Below the pieces are notes generated by a model. It ran no database searches. It was not told the origin of the DNA and was given only the letters and a program-made list of their open reading frames with translations. Positions 34,884-43,780 of a stretch of DNA of 64,000 nt are shown piece after piece. Origin of the DNA: JABSSA01 sp039984715 (GTDB lineage: Bacteria; Pseudomonadota; Alphaproteobacteria; Rhodobacterales; Rhodobacteraceae); the NCBI GenBank assembly GCA_039984715.1, contig JBDWUA010000010.1, positions 244,158 to 308,157 of the forward strand. The letters are read 5' to 3'. Numbering within the stretch: position 1 is the first letter of the stretch; every line of letters starts with the position of its first letter. Both the position numbers and the translations under genes were made by a program.

Positions 34884-36437
34884 CTATACGTTAGATTGTT
34901 CCGATCCGATGTCTCTGATGGTGACGTCATGCGCCCCGCCTTCGCGGATACTGACGGCTGAAACCAATGTCAGGCGGGCACAATCCCGGAACTCACGCAG
35001 GCTCATTGCGCCGCAATTACAAATAGTTGACCTGATTTTTGCCAAACTGACGAACAGGTTTTCCTTTAGCGTCCCCGCATACTCAACATAGCTATCGACG
35101 CCTTCTTCGAACACAAGGTTGGCGGGTGCTGTGCCGTCTGCGCCTTTGCTGCCATCGTCATAGCGTTCCCAATTGCGCGCTCGGTTGCTGCCCTCACCCC
35201 AATATTCTTTCGCGAATTGATTATTAATACGCACCTTGGCACCGGGTGCCTCGTCCATGCGTGCAAAGTAACGCCCCATCATGACAAAATCAGCCCCCAT
35301 CGCGAGCGCAATGGTGATGTGGTAATCTTGGCTGATACCGCCATCAGAACAAATCGGAACATAGATTCCTGTTTCGCGGAAATACTCGTCACGCGCTTCT
35401 GCAACTTCGATCACGGCGCTTGCTTGACCACGCCCGATGCCTTTTTGCTCTCGCGTGATACAGATTGATCCACCGCCGATGCCGACCTTTACGAAATCAG
35501 CGCCCGCTTCGGCGAGATACAAAAAGCCCTCTTTATCGACGACATTTCCCGCGCCAATGAATTTGTCAGGGAAGTTCTTTCTCACGAATTGGATCGTGTC
35601 GACCTGCCATTCGGAATACCCATCCGAAGAATCGATGCACAAAACATCAGCACCAGCGGCGATCAGTGCCGGAACACGTTCCTCATAGTCACGGGTGTTT
35701 AGGCCAGCCCCAACAAGAAGCCGTTTTTGGTCATCTAGACTTTCGAACGGGTTTCTATTGTGGGCGTCGCTGTCTTTACGGAAAACGATGTGATGCAGAT
35801 TTTGATTTTTGTCGACGATCGGCAGGCACTTCAGCTTTTTCTGCCAGATCAGTTCGTTTGCGGCCACCAGATCGATGCCGACCTCACCACAGAATACATC
35901 TTCAAACGACGTCATGAACTCGGTCACCGGCTGGTCAACCGGCGTGCGACCAAGCGAATAGTCGCGACTTGTCACCAACCCCAGAAACTTGCCCGTGGGT
36001 TTGCCGTTATCTGTAACAGCAATTGTTGAGTGCCCGGCTTTCTCGGTCAACGCGATCACATCAGACAATGTGGCGTCTGGTGAGACGTTTGAGTCACTCA
36101 CCACAAAGCCCGCTTTGTGGTTTTTCACCTGCCGAACCATGTTGGCTTGCGCCTCAACTGATTGAGAGCAAAAGATAAACGACAAGCCGCCGTTCTTCGC
36201 CAAAGCAATTGACAGGTCAGCTCCGGAAACGGATTGCATCAATGCGCTGGTCACGGGAGATTCGACTGAAATCGCGGACAAATTTGCGCTTGGCGTGCCC
36301 TGTTTTGGGTCAGCCTTGAACCTAACAATTGGTGCTCTTAGGTCGACATTAGCCGCCGAGCTATCCCGCTTGGTGAGATTCGGAAGGAGCAAGTATTCCC
36401 CGAAGGTCCTGCTGTAAGAAGAGTAGATTTTTACCAT
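34884..36437 (-). CDS. IMP dehydrogenase of the Tritrichomonas/protozoal type
   Basis: 517-residue IMPDH-family enzyme. Catalytic C326 lies in GIGGGSICITREQKGIGRGQ; the flap has the catalytic Arg in GSNRARNWERYD; a CNCGA motif and VSIREGGAHDV end the protein. A CBS pair interrupts the barrel (about residues 100-215). The start ATG at 36435-36437 gives MVKIYSSYSRTFGEYLLLPN, aligning with the family N-terminus. These signatures match Tritrichomonas foetus IMPDH and not the usual alphaproteobacterial GuaB. It converts IMP to XMP with NAD; the gene stands alone on its strand. Confidence 0.85.
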   Translation of the reverse strand: MVKIYSSYSRTFGEYLLLPNLTKRDSSAANVDLRAPIVRFKADPKQGTPSANLSAISVESPVTSALMQSVSGADLSIALAKNGGLSFIFCSQSVEAQANMVRQVKNHKAGFVVSDSNVSPDATLSDVIALTEKAGHSTIAVTDNGKPTGKFLGLVTSRDYSLGRTPVDQPVTEFMTSFEDVFCGEVGIDLVAANELIWQKKLKCLPIVDKNQNLHHIVFRKDSDAHNRNPFESLDDQKRLLVGAGLNTRDYEERVPALIAAGADVLCIDSSDGYSEWQVDTIQFVRKNFPDKFIGAGNVVDKEGFLYLAEAGADFVKVGIGGGSICITREQKGIGRGQASAVIEVAEARDEYFRETGIYVPICSDGGISQDYHITIALAMGADFVMMGRYFARMDEAPGAKVRINNQFAKEYWGEGSNRARNWERYDDGSKGADGTAPANLVFEEGVDSYVEYAGTLKENLFVSLAKIRSTICNCGAMSLREFRDCARLTLVSAVSIREGGAHDVTIRDIGSEQSNV

Positions 36438-36660
36438 GGCGGCAAATAATGCACTGACTCCTAGAATGTCAATCGTTGTGATGTCCAAGCAGCGGGCACA
36501 TTCAAAACCGGGTCCTAACCCTAGGAACCGTTCACGAATCCACGACCCCGAATGGGCCGTTTTGGTGTTTTTTCAGAAGTGTCGAACGTAACATATTTCG
36601 CGTGGCGAAACGCCCGGCGCGTGGCAATAGCGACGGGCTTAGGACAGGGTTTTCAAAGCT

Positions 36661-37962
36661 TTACCGCAGGAGACCAACCAAACCGACTGCGATCACGGGA
36701 AAGATCAGGATCAACGCCAGTGCGATAACATCGGCAAAAACAAATGGGATCACACCTTTGAAAATGTTGCTCAGCTTGATGTCAGGCATGACAGCGCGAA
36801 CGGTAAAGACGTTCATACCAATCGGCGGTGTTATAAGGCCCATTTCGACGACCACCACCATAATGATTCCAAACCAGATCATATCAACGCCCATCAATTG
36901 CAGTGTGGGAAGGAACACTGGAACGATCAGCAACAACAGACCGACAGCCTCGAAGATCATGCCAAGGACGATGCAAATGGCGCAGACAAACAGAACCACG
37001 CCAATCGGCCCCATGTTCATGGCGTCCATCATATCCAGCAAATCGTAAGGCAAACCAGACAGGTTGACGAAGTTGGCAAATACCAGCGCGCCAAAGATGA
37101 CCGAAAACAAAATGGCCGAGGTTTTCGTGCTGTCGATCAGGATATCAAGCAAGGCGGCCCAGCTGCGCACATGGCCTTTGAAGAACGCAAACGCTGCTGC
37201 GCCAAAGGCCCCGATCCCCGACGCCTCGGTCGGAGTAAAAGCGCCAATATAGATGCCACCAAGCACCAAGATGAAAAGTACGATCACAGGCCAAACTTTG
37301 GCATAGGAGGCAAGCCGTTCACTGCGTTCCAACCGTTCGCCTGGGCGGCCGAGTGACGGGTTGCGCCACACCGAAAAACGCACGGCTCCTAAAAACAGGA
37401 TAACCAACAGAATGCCTGGAATTGTTCCTGCTATGAACAGCTTGCCAATGTCCTCTTCGGCGACCAATCCATAGATAATGAGTGGCACCGACGGAGGGAT
37501 CATAATGCCAAGTGTTCCGCCCGCTGCGACCACACCCGACGACAAACTGTCTGCATAGCCATATTTGCGCATATGCGGCATCGCGACCTTGGTCATTGTT
37601 GCGGCTGTGGCCAGTGACGATCCTGAGACGGCGGAAAAGCCTGCGCTGGCCAGCACAGTTGCCTGCGCCAAACCGCCCTTGCGATAGCCGATAAAGGCAT
37701 ATGCCGCGCGGAACAGGTCTTCGGAAATGTTCGAGCGGTGAATAAAGCTGCCCATCAGGATGAACAGAGGGATCACTGACAGGCCGTAATTTGCGCCCGT
37801 CTCCATCACTTGTTGGCCAACCATGGTCATGGCGCCTTCCCAGTTCCATTCGCGGGTATAGGCAAAGCCGATAAAGCCAACGAAAAGAGTGGTGAAGCCA
37901 AGGGGAAAGCCGCAGAAGCTAAGGAAAAGAAGGATTGCGAAACCGAATAGTGCAAGTTCCAT
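36661..37962 (-). CDS. dctM: TRAP transporter large permease
   Basis: 433-residue DctM-family protein with 12 or so hydrophobic segments; typical IGYRKGGLAQATVLASAGFSAVSG and GTLGIMIPPSVPLIIYG motifs. It forms the sodium-driven translocation channel with DctQ. It is the last gene of the sulfatase-cupin-dctP-dctQ-dctM operon, 3 bp after dctQ. Confidence 0.94.
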   Translation of the reverse strand: MELALFGFAILLFLSFCGFPLGFTTLFVGFIGFAYTREWNWEGAMTMVGQQVMETGANYGLSVIPLFILMGSFIHRSNISEDLFRAAYAFIGYRKGGLAQATVLASAGFSAVSGSSLATAATMTKVAMPHMRKYGYADSLSSGVVAAGGTLGIMIPPSVPLIIYGLVAEEDIGKLFIAGTIPGILLVILFLGAVRFSVWRNPSLGRPGERLERSERLASYAKVWPVIVLFILVLGGIYIGAFTPTEASGIGAFGAAAFAFFKGHVRSWAALLDILIDSTKTSAILFSVIFGALVFANFVNLSGLPYDLLDMMDAMNMGPIGVVLFVCAICIVLGMIFEAVGLLLLIVPVFLPTLQLMGVDMIWFGIIMVVVVEMGLITPPIGMNVFTVRAVMPDIKLSNIFKGVIPFVFADVIALALILIFPVIAVGLVGLLR

Positions 37963-37965
37963 CGT

Positions 37966-38484
37966 TTATTGCTCCGCCTCAAAGCCATCTTTGGTGTTCG
38001 TTTGGCTGAGCTTTTCCAACCTGCCCTTCGTTGCAAGAACTGCTGCACCAAATAAAACCACACCGATCAGTGAAAAAATCACCGCTGCGCCGGGCATAAC
38101 CCACTGTGGGTAATCCAGAACAGCTGTGCGTTTGCCGCTGTGCAGGCTGTCCAGCATGTGCCTTCCCAATTCAAAGGTCAGGCCCGCATAGACCACAAGC
38201 GAGAAGATATGCACGGCCCAGCGTTGAAAATTCGGCGCAAACCGCTCGATCCATGGCGCGAAGATATCGACCTTAATGTGTTTATCGTCAGCTGTGACAA
38301 ATGCCACACCAGCGAAAATAACAACAACCATCAAGGCCTCGATCATTTCGGATGTGCCAAAGATCGACTTGTTAAAACCATAACGCCCGACGACATCGAC
38401 AAATGTCAAAATCATCATAATGAACAACGCGATGCCAGCTAAGATTGCCAGCACGCGTTCAATGCCTTTGAAAATGCGTTCCAT
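37966..38484 (-). CDS. dctQ: TRAP transporter small permease
   Basis: 172-residue four-helix membrane protein. FVDVVGRYGFNKSIFGTSEMIEA is the DctQ-family signature near residues 28-50. It pairs with DctM in the inner membrane. A 3-bp gap separates it from dctM and 18 bp from dctP. Confidence 0.92.
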   Translation of the reverse strand: MERIFKGIERVLAILAGIALFIMMILTFVDVVGRYGFNKSIFGTSEMIEALMVVVIFAGVAFVTADDKHIKVDIFAPWIERFAPNFQRWAVHIFSLVVYAGLTFELGRHMLDSLHSGKRTAVLDYPQWVMPGAAVIFSLIGVVLFGAAVLATKGRLEKLSQTNTKDGFEAEQ

Positions 38485-38502
38485 CGGGCGCTACCTGTCT
38501 GT

Positions 38503-39546
38503 TTAGTTGGACGCGGCTGCGTCGCCTTCGGCGATGCGCGCGAGATAGAAGTCGATAACCTCTTGACCGTCGACGCCCATTTCAGAGGCTTTGGCGATCC
38601 AAGCGTCAACCAACGGCTGGCCCAATGCGCGCAGGTCCGCTTCGAGCTTGTCCGATCCTTCGACAACTTGAATACCGCCTGCAGTGAGTGCCGCGCGCGC
38701 TTTGTCGTTGGCACCATCCTGAACGGACCCGGCGAATTTCGCGAAATCAGCGCCCATCACGTCCATGATAGCATCTTGATCTTCAGTCGAGAATTTATCC
38801 CACTTGGCCCCAGAAATCAGGAACGAGAACGTTGGTTGGAACAGCTTGGTGTCAAGCTCGGTCCCGGATTTGGTATAGTCGCCCAGTTTGAACGCGGCAA
38901 CAGAACCCCAAGGCACCCCCGCATAGCCGTCAACGACACCCTTTGAGATAATCTCAAGCATTTGCACAGCAGGGCCAGCAACAACAGAGCTGCCCGTACC
39001 TTTTAGAGTGTTGGCCACGGTGCCGGGAAGACCCCACATTTTGCGGCTGCCGATATCGTCGATTGTTTGGATGGGCGTGTCATTCAGGGAAAAAATTTCG
39101 TTTCCGCTGGAGGCGTAGACAGAGATCAATACTGCGTCGCCGTACTCGTTCTTGTCGGCAAAGAACTCTTGATAAGTGTCCCACAATGCCGGCCCTGCCA
39201 CTTCGGCTTTTGCACCGCTCACAAACGGCAAAAGCGAGAACTGAATGCCCGGCACTTGATTGGCGATGAAGGCGTTGAATTGCAGCGCGCCATCCATCAC
39301 ACCGCCAACAACGCCGTCATATTGATCAGGTGGGCCTGCGAGTGATTTTGGCGGAGTGTTGACCTTGACCCGGCCTTCAGTCGCAGTCTCGATCCGATTT
39401 TTCAGCTCGGGCATCATTACGGTACAAACATAGTGTTTGGCCGGGAAAAAGCAGTTGAAGATGAGGCGTTCAGTGGCGTTAACGGGCGCTGTGAATGCGG
39501 TGGACAAAGCAAGCGCGGCAGCACCTGCAGTCAGTTTTAGGTTCAT
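38503..39546 (-). CDS. dctP: TRAP transporter substrate-binding protein
   Basis: 347-residue periplasmic binding protein with signal peptide (MNLKLTAGAAALALSTAFTAPVNA). The ATG at 39544-39546 follows GGGAGGA; an in-frame TTG just upstream contains the ribosome site and was rejected. In most DctP proteins a conserved Arg in a K-x-R-x-P segment binds the substrate carboxylate; here that segment reads SRKMWGLPGTVAN, with Trp where Arg is expected. A non-standard substrate is therefore possible. Confidence 0.9.
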   Translation of the reverse strand: MNLKLTAGAAALALSTAFTAPVNATERLIFNCFFPAKHYVCTVMMPELKNRIETATEGRVKVNTPPKSLAGPPDQYDGVVGGVMDGALQFNAFIANQVPGIQFSLLPFVSGAKAEVAGPALWDTYQEFFADKNEYGDAVLISVYASSGNEIFSLNDTPIQTIDDIGSRKMWGLPGTVANTLKGTGSSVVAGPAVQMLEIISKGVVDGYAGVPWGSVAAFKLGDYTKSGTELDTKLFQPTFSFLISGAKWDKFSTEDQDAIMDVMGADFAKFAGSVQDGANDKARAALTAGGIQVVEGSDKLEADLRALGQPLVDAWIAKASEMGVDGQEVIDFYLARIAEGDAAASN

Positions 39547-39576
39547 GTGTGTTCCTCCCAAGAACTGTAATTGGCC

Positions 39577-40041
39577 CTATTTCAGACCGATGATATCAGC
39601 CGCGCGCTGGGGCGGCAGAAAATTGACGTCGTAATCTGGTGACAATGCGACGACCTCGTCCGGGCGCGCCAAATTGTGAAGCTTACGGAACAGATTGACC
39701 AGTTTTCCGGTGGGTGTCACCCAAAACAAGCATGTCACGTTGTGGCCGGTGTTATTGAAAATCCCATGTGGGATACCTCGGGGCATACAAATCAGATCGC
39801 CTGTGTTTGCATGTACATGTTTTTCGCCCAACACCAAATCGAGTTCTCCGGACAGCACATGGACGTATTCGTCCTGTGTGGGATGGATATGGGGCGGTAC
39901 AAAAGTTTCAGAGGGCAGCAACGCGTGCCAACTAAAGCAGTCTTCGGTTACCGATTTTGGGGTATAGACTTGGCCCATGATGTTCCAATGGACACCATCT
40001 GCGCCTTCGCCTTTACGCTGAATTCCGGGTTGAAGGCTCAT
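39577..40041 (-). CDS. Cupin-domain protein
   Basis: 154-residue single-domain cupin: motif 1 PHIHPTQDEYVHVLSGELDLV with His, His and Glu ligands, and motif 2 GDLICMPRGIPHGIFN with the last His. The ATG at 40039-40041 overlaps the sulfatase-remnant stop as ATGA. Between a sulfatase remnant and TRAP genes it is probably an isomerase or dioxygenase for the transported compound; function not known. Confidence 0.87.
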   Translation of the reverse strand: MSLQPGIQRKGEGADGVHWNIMGQVYTPKSVTEDCFSWHALLPSETFVPPHIHPTQDEYVHVLSGELDLVLGEKHVHANTGDLICMPRGIPHGIFNNTGHNVTCLFWVTPTGKLVNLFRKLHNLARPDEVVALSPDYDVNFLPPQRAADIIGLK

Positions 40042-40826
40042 GTCTGGTCCTTGTCTTGGTCGCGGCGCAGCAAGGTATTGAGAGTCGGTGCCAGAAGCGG
40101 GTTGGCATTGGCAAGCCGCCGCCCCCACTTGGTCTTGATCGCGTCCTCAAGTTCTGCTTCGTCCCAATAACCGATCAGAATACCGTTCTCGCCAATGCGG
40201 TCCTGAATATCGGTGCCTTCAATCGCGCCGTCTGTCACAGTGTTGCGCTGACGTGGTTTGCGGGCCCACTCGAACAGGGCTTCGTGCAGGCTAGCGCGTA
40301 TTTCAGCAAAGTCTGGGTCATCACCAAGGTCGGTCTGCTCTGACGGGTCCGCCTGAAGATCAAACAGCATCGGGCGAAACTTTTCGCTGTGGATGTATTT
40401 GAACCGCCCATCAAAGATCATCCGCAACCAGCAATCGCGCGCGGACATGTTCAACGCAATGCGAGGTTCGATAAACGAATAGTCGTATTCCGCGATCACA
40501 TATTGGCGTGGGTCCTCAGTGCGGGTGCCCGTCAGCGTTCCCATCAGAGAATGGCCATCCATCACATGAGGCACCGGCGCGCCACCATACAGATCAAGGA
40601 AGGTCGGCGCGAGATCAATCGCCTCGACCAGATCACTGTTAAGCGTGCCACGGGTCGAATCCGCATCTGATGTGGGATCATAAATGATCAGTGGCACACG
40701 CAGGGCCTCTTCATGAAACAGGTCTTTTTCCTCAAGCCAGTGATCGCCCAGATAGTCGCCGTGATCCGAGGTGAAAACGATCATGGTCTCATCGGCAATG
40801 CCGCGATCCTTAAGGTGATTGTCCCC
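40038..40826 (-). pseudogene. Sulfatase/phosphonate monoester hydrolase, C-terminal half only
   Basis: The frame encodes the C-terminal half of an alkaline-phosphatase-superfamily sulfatase: FTSDHGDYLGDHW (metal-binding Asp-His), HEEALRVPLIIYD, DLAPTFLDLYGG, FDLQADPSEQTDL. Homology begins at DNHLKDRGIADET (about 40784-40823), upstream of the first ATG at 40784, and stops at an in-frame TGA. The N-terminal half with the CxPxR formylglycine site is absent. The missing part is replaced by a membrane-protein gene whose stop codon is that same TGA, in the same frame. A decapitated gene, probably inactive. Confidence 0.82.
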
Positions 40827-41246
40827 TCAAAGCACCAACTTTCGCTTCCCTTGAACAATTGACCCTACGATCTGAAGCACACAGAATGCCAGCTCTGGAA
40901 CGAAGAACACCCAAATCAATGGGCTTGCCCCTGCCATCAGGGCGTTTAACATCGCGATGCAAAATAGACCGCGCCCGACACCATCAAACAGCGCAAGCCG
41001 TACATCGGCGAGGTAAAGTCTTGCAATTGCCCATACCACCACAACCGAGCCAAAGAAGTTCGCAAAAAGCACCCCGTGTGGTGAAAGCGGCTCCAACGGA
41101 TCGAGCCCAAGTCCAGTGTGCAACGGGATCATCATGCCTCCCCACACCAGTGACAATGTAACCGGCAGCGCGAATGGGGCTGACACCGCCAGATCGTACC
41201 ATGACGACGCAACAAAGACCTTCCTATTCATTTCACGACAAAACAT
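40827..41246 (-). CDS. Small four-helix membrane protein, MerR-linked
   Basis: 139 residues with four hydrophobic segments (around 20-40, 57-78, 88-107 and 108-130) and a basic C-terminal tail KRKLVL. The ATG at 41244-41246 follows AAGGGT. Family not recognised. It is driven by a MerR-type promoter and divergent from merR, so it may export or sense the inducer. Its stop codon coincides with the junction to the sulfatase remnant, so the C-terminus could be truncated. Confidence 0.75.
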   Translation of the reverse strand: MFCREMNRKVFVASSWYDLAVSAPFALPVTLSLVWGGMMIPLHTGLGLDPLEPLSPHGVLFANFFGSVVVVWAIARLYLADVRLALFDGVGRGLFCIAMLNALMAGASPLIWVFFVPELAFCVLQIVGSIVQGKRKLVL

Positions 41247-41275
41247 ATTTTACCCTTCCGTATATGTTGGGGAGG

Positions 41276-41307
41276 GGTATAACCCTTGGACCTAGGTCCA
41301 AGGTCAA
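41276..41307 (-). promoter_or_regulatory. MerR-type promoter with 20-bp spacer and perfect palindrome
   Basis: On the minus strand TTGACC (41302-41307) and TATACC (41276-41281) are separated by 20 bp instead of 17. The perfect 20-bp palindrome ccttggacctaggtccaagg (41284-41303) fills the spacer and touches the -35. This is the architecture of MerR-activated promoters, which the regulator untwists. It points at the membrane-protein gene; merR starts 10 bp away on the other strand. Confidence 0.8.
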
Positions 41308-41312
41308 GCAGA

Positions 41313-41666
41313 ATGTTGAAGATTGGTGAATTATCGAAACTCGCGGGTGTGAGCGCCGATACGCTGCGATTATACGAGCGCCGAGGCTTGATCAAATCGG
41401 AGCGTTTACCCAATGGCTACCGTGTCTATGATCCGCAGATCGAGCAGCTGGTCCAATTGATCCGACAGGGCCAACGCCTTGGCTTCACGCTGCGGGAAAT
41501 GGCGGGCATTGTAGCGTTATTGGCCGAAGGTGATATGAGCGCGGACCAAACGGCAGACCTGATGCAGGAAAAGATCGGTGAAATTGATGCAAAACTTGCC
41601 GAGCTCACAGATCTGCGCAAACTTTTGACCTCCCTGCGAACGCAGTCGTGTCCTTTGCGCGGTTAG
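41313..41666 (+). CDS. MerR-family regulator
   Basis: 117 residues: N-terminal MerR helix-turn-helix and wing (KIGELSKLAGVSADTLRLYERRGLI, NGYRVYDP), dimerisation coiled coil to about residue 105, and a short tail TQSCPLRG with a single Cys. It lacks the paired Cys of metal sensors such as MerR or CueR. The ATG at 41313 was chosen because the earlier in-frame ATG lies within the palindromic promoter. Likely activates the divergent membrane-protein promoter. Confidence 0.9.
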   Translation: MLKIGELSKLAGVSADTLRLYERRGLIKSERLPNGYRVYDPQIEQLVQLIRQGQRLGFTLREMAGIVALLAEGDMSADQTADLMQEKIGEIDAKLAELTDLRKLLTSLRTQSCPLRG

Positions 41667-41858
41667 ATCTGCACTGTAAGAGGGCTGCGATCTGTTTCTT
41701 AGTCCAAGATGTGATTTCTCGAAAGCGGCCCTTGGCGCAGCCGCAGCAAAAGCTAACATCGTCCGCGTTATTGACGTCCGTTCCAGCTGTGGCGAAGGTC
41801 CGGAGTTAATCCATTTTGCAAGATGCTGGGCTAAGTCTGAACGGCCGTTTTGCATCGG
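41667..41858. other. Intergenic DNA, possible decayed repeat
   Basis: No gene found. The stretch contains GC-rich segments such as gcgaaggtccggagtt that resemble segments in other gaps of this window (for example near 44.6 kb). It looks like decayed non-coding or pseudogene DNA; no boundaries can be set by eye. Confidence 0.3.
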
Positions 41859-42755
41859 TTAACCAACAACAATATTTAGACGCTTGTCTGACATTGTAAC
41901 GTGCGCCTGAACGCCCCAATCAAACGGAAGGAAATCTTGTTCAATCCCGTCCGCAAAGATGACGCCACCATCGTTGATACGGGAGGAAATGAGCAGTTTA
42001 TTCTGATCGCTGATTTCGCCAGAGCTGATCTCGCATCCCGATATTTGGCTTGGCCATGGTTCCCGGGCGAAGAATGCTGCTCGCCTGTCCTCCGGTGCGA
42101 TTTCAAATGCAGTGTGGGTTGCGGTCATAATGGACTTTGCCCACCCCGTCAGACCCGTTCCGGTGGCAACGATCATGCCACTGGAGCTTTGGAATTCATC
42201 AACTTCACCTGCGCGCACAACATAGCGGGCAGACTGGTGCGATCGGTGTCCGATGAAAAGCTCGTTCAATGCTGTTAATATCTGCCCCTCACCGACCTTG
42301 GCTTGCACCATAGTCCGCGATTGCACATCGATGTCTGCGTTTGCTGTTGCCTGCAACATCTGGGCCAGTCGATCCACGCTGTGCGGGGTCAGAACGCCTT
42401 CGGTCACCAAAGGATCGGGGCTGACGCCAATAACGGGCTGCGCGTCCAGATACTTGGCGACGTTTGCAACGAGCCCATCCTGACCGATTGCAACAACGAT
42501 ATCATTCGGGAAAAACAGGAACCGGCTCAGATCATCGCGCACCACGTGCGCAAGTGACCAATCTGCGGGGATCGCATGTTTTGCGGCGGACAGTGCCGCA
42601 TCTTGTTGGGCGTCGCGCGCCTCGACCGCATCAATATCCTGCCCACGGGCAGAAAGGAAAAACGCAGCCTGCCCACGTGTACCATGTGCAGCCAAAAGAG
42701 CCGCATATTCAGTCTGGCGCGAGACCAATACAACACGTGGGGCGAGACTACTCAT
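41859..42755 (-). CDS. ATP-NAD kinase-like protein with altered GGDG motif
   Basis: 298 residues. The fold-defining segments of NAD kinases are present in order: FFPNDIVVAIGQDGLVANVAKYL (residues 81-103), TALNELFIGH with N164-E165, and SSGMIVATGTGLTGW (191-206). The canonical GGDGT is GQDGL (91-95): the first glycine and the catalytic Asp remain but the flanking residues differ. It is the last gene of an operon headed by an NrtR-like regulator. NAD(H) binding or a kinase acting on another substrate is inferred, not shown. Confidence 0.78.
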   Translation of the reverse strand: MSSLAPRVVLVSRQTEYAALLAAHGTRGQAAFFLSARGQDIDAVEARDAQQDAALSAAKHAIPADWSLAHVVRDDLSRFLFFPNDIVVAIGQDGLVANVAKYLDAQPVIGVSPDPLVTEGVLTPHSVDRLAQMLQATANADIDVQSRTMVQAKVGEGQILTALNELFIGHRSHQSARYVVRAGEVDEFQSSSGMIVATGTGLTGWAKSIMTATHTAFEIAPEDRRAAFFAREPWPSQISGCEISSGEISDQNKLLISSRINDGGVIFADGIEQDFLPFDWGVQAHVTMSDKRLNIVVG

Positions 42756-42756
42756 T

Positions 42757-43776
42757 TCACTTCTCCACTGAGGCTGGGGCCATCATCAACTTGGCTTGTT
42801 GCGCCAGACTAGCCAGCATATCTGGACTGACATTCAAGCTGTCGATTTTCTCCACTTTCTTGGCAAACTCTTGTGCGGCAAGAGCAAACATCACTGCAGG
42901 TGGCACATCGATGATTGCGGCCATCCGAGCTTTCTCCATATCGGCTGCGGCTTGCTCTACGGCACGGATCCGTTTGGCTTCAGCTTCGGCGCCCATGATT
43001 TTGGCTTCAACCTCAGCCGCACCTATGATGCGCTTAGATGCAACGTCTGCTTCGGCTTCCGAACGCGCGTTTTCATCCTCACGAGCAATCAGGTCTTTGC
43101 GACGTGATGCCAATTCGATCTGGTTGCTCAGCTCGTTTTCTGCAATCGCCCGTTCGGCATCAACAGCCAAGGCACGGCGGTTGAATGCGGCCTCATCCGC
43201 CTTCTGCTGCAGGCTCTCAAAGGTTGGGGCCTGCAATGCCCGCGACAATTCGGGACTTGGCGACAATGCCGCCACACGGATGCTGACAATCTCAAGGCCC
43301 ATCCCAGACAAGGTTGGGTTTCCAGCAAACCCCGCGTTTATGGCAGCCTGTAAAGGCGCAAGCCCGGCTTCAAGCAAGGCTCTTACGCCGCTGTCTTTGA
43401 TGTAAGTGTCGCCAAATTCGCGTACCAAATCAATGATGACAGATTTGATCTGATCCTCGGGTTTACCAATAGGTTGACCGGTTTTCAGATCAATCGCGTA
43501 GTCAACACGCTGTCCAAGAACCTCGGCATCTGCAACGCGCCAGTTTACGGAACCCTGCACAGCTAGGTCCTGATAATCAGTCGATTGGCTTTTGATCATG
43601 AAGCTCAACTCACGGTCATCCATAGGAATTTCGGTGATAGACGCGCCATTGGGATCGAACCAAAACGACAGTCCGCGCCCCGAACGTTTCAGGTCTCCTT
43701 TGCGGAAATACTGGATGTAACTGGAAGTCTCAGCACGCAATTGGTTTCGAAAAGGGTAACGTTTAATCTGTGCCAT
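42757..43776 (-). CDS. SPFH/band 7 domain protein
   Basis: 339 residues without an obvious N-terminal transmembrane segment: SPFH domain at about 30-190, then a heptad-rich Ala/Glu helix with repeated AEAEAKRI units (about 190-290), as in stomatin/flotillin-like scaffolds. Starts 4 bp after nrtR and ends 1 bp before the NAD-kinase-like gene. Possibly a scaffold for the kinase-like partner; the conserved three-gene order is the main clue. Confidence 0.85.
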   Translation of the reverse strand: MAQIKRYPFRNQLRAETSSYIQYFRKGDLKRSGRGLSFWFDPNGASITEIPMDDRELSFMIKSQSTDYQDLAVQGSVNWRVADAEVLGQRVDYAIDLKTGQPIGKPEDQIKSVIIDLVREFGDTYIKDSGVRALLEAGLAPLQAAINAGFAGNPTLSGMGLEIVSIRVAALSPSPELSRALQAPTFESLQQKADEAAFNRRALAVDAERAIAENELSNQIELASRRKDLIAREDENARSEAEADVASKRIIGAAEVEAKIMGAEAEAKRIRAVEQAAADMEKARMAAIIDVPPAVMFALAAQEFAKKVEKIDSLNVSPDMLASLAQQAKLMMAPASVEK

Positions 43777-43780
43777 GTAC

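Noticed and set aside
36602..37048. 148-codon plus-strand frame rich in Thr/Ile/Met
   Set aside because: Antisense to dctM; its composition mirrors hydrophobic membrane codons on the other strand.
42464..43405. 313-codon plus-strand frame rich in Ala and Ser
   Set aside because: Antisense to the coiled-coil part of the SPFH gene; the composition comes from Ala/Glu-rich codons read backwards.
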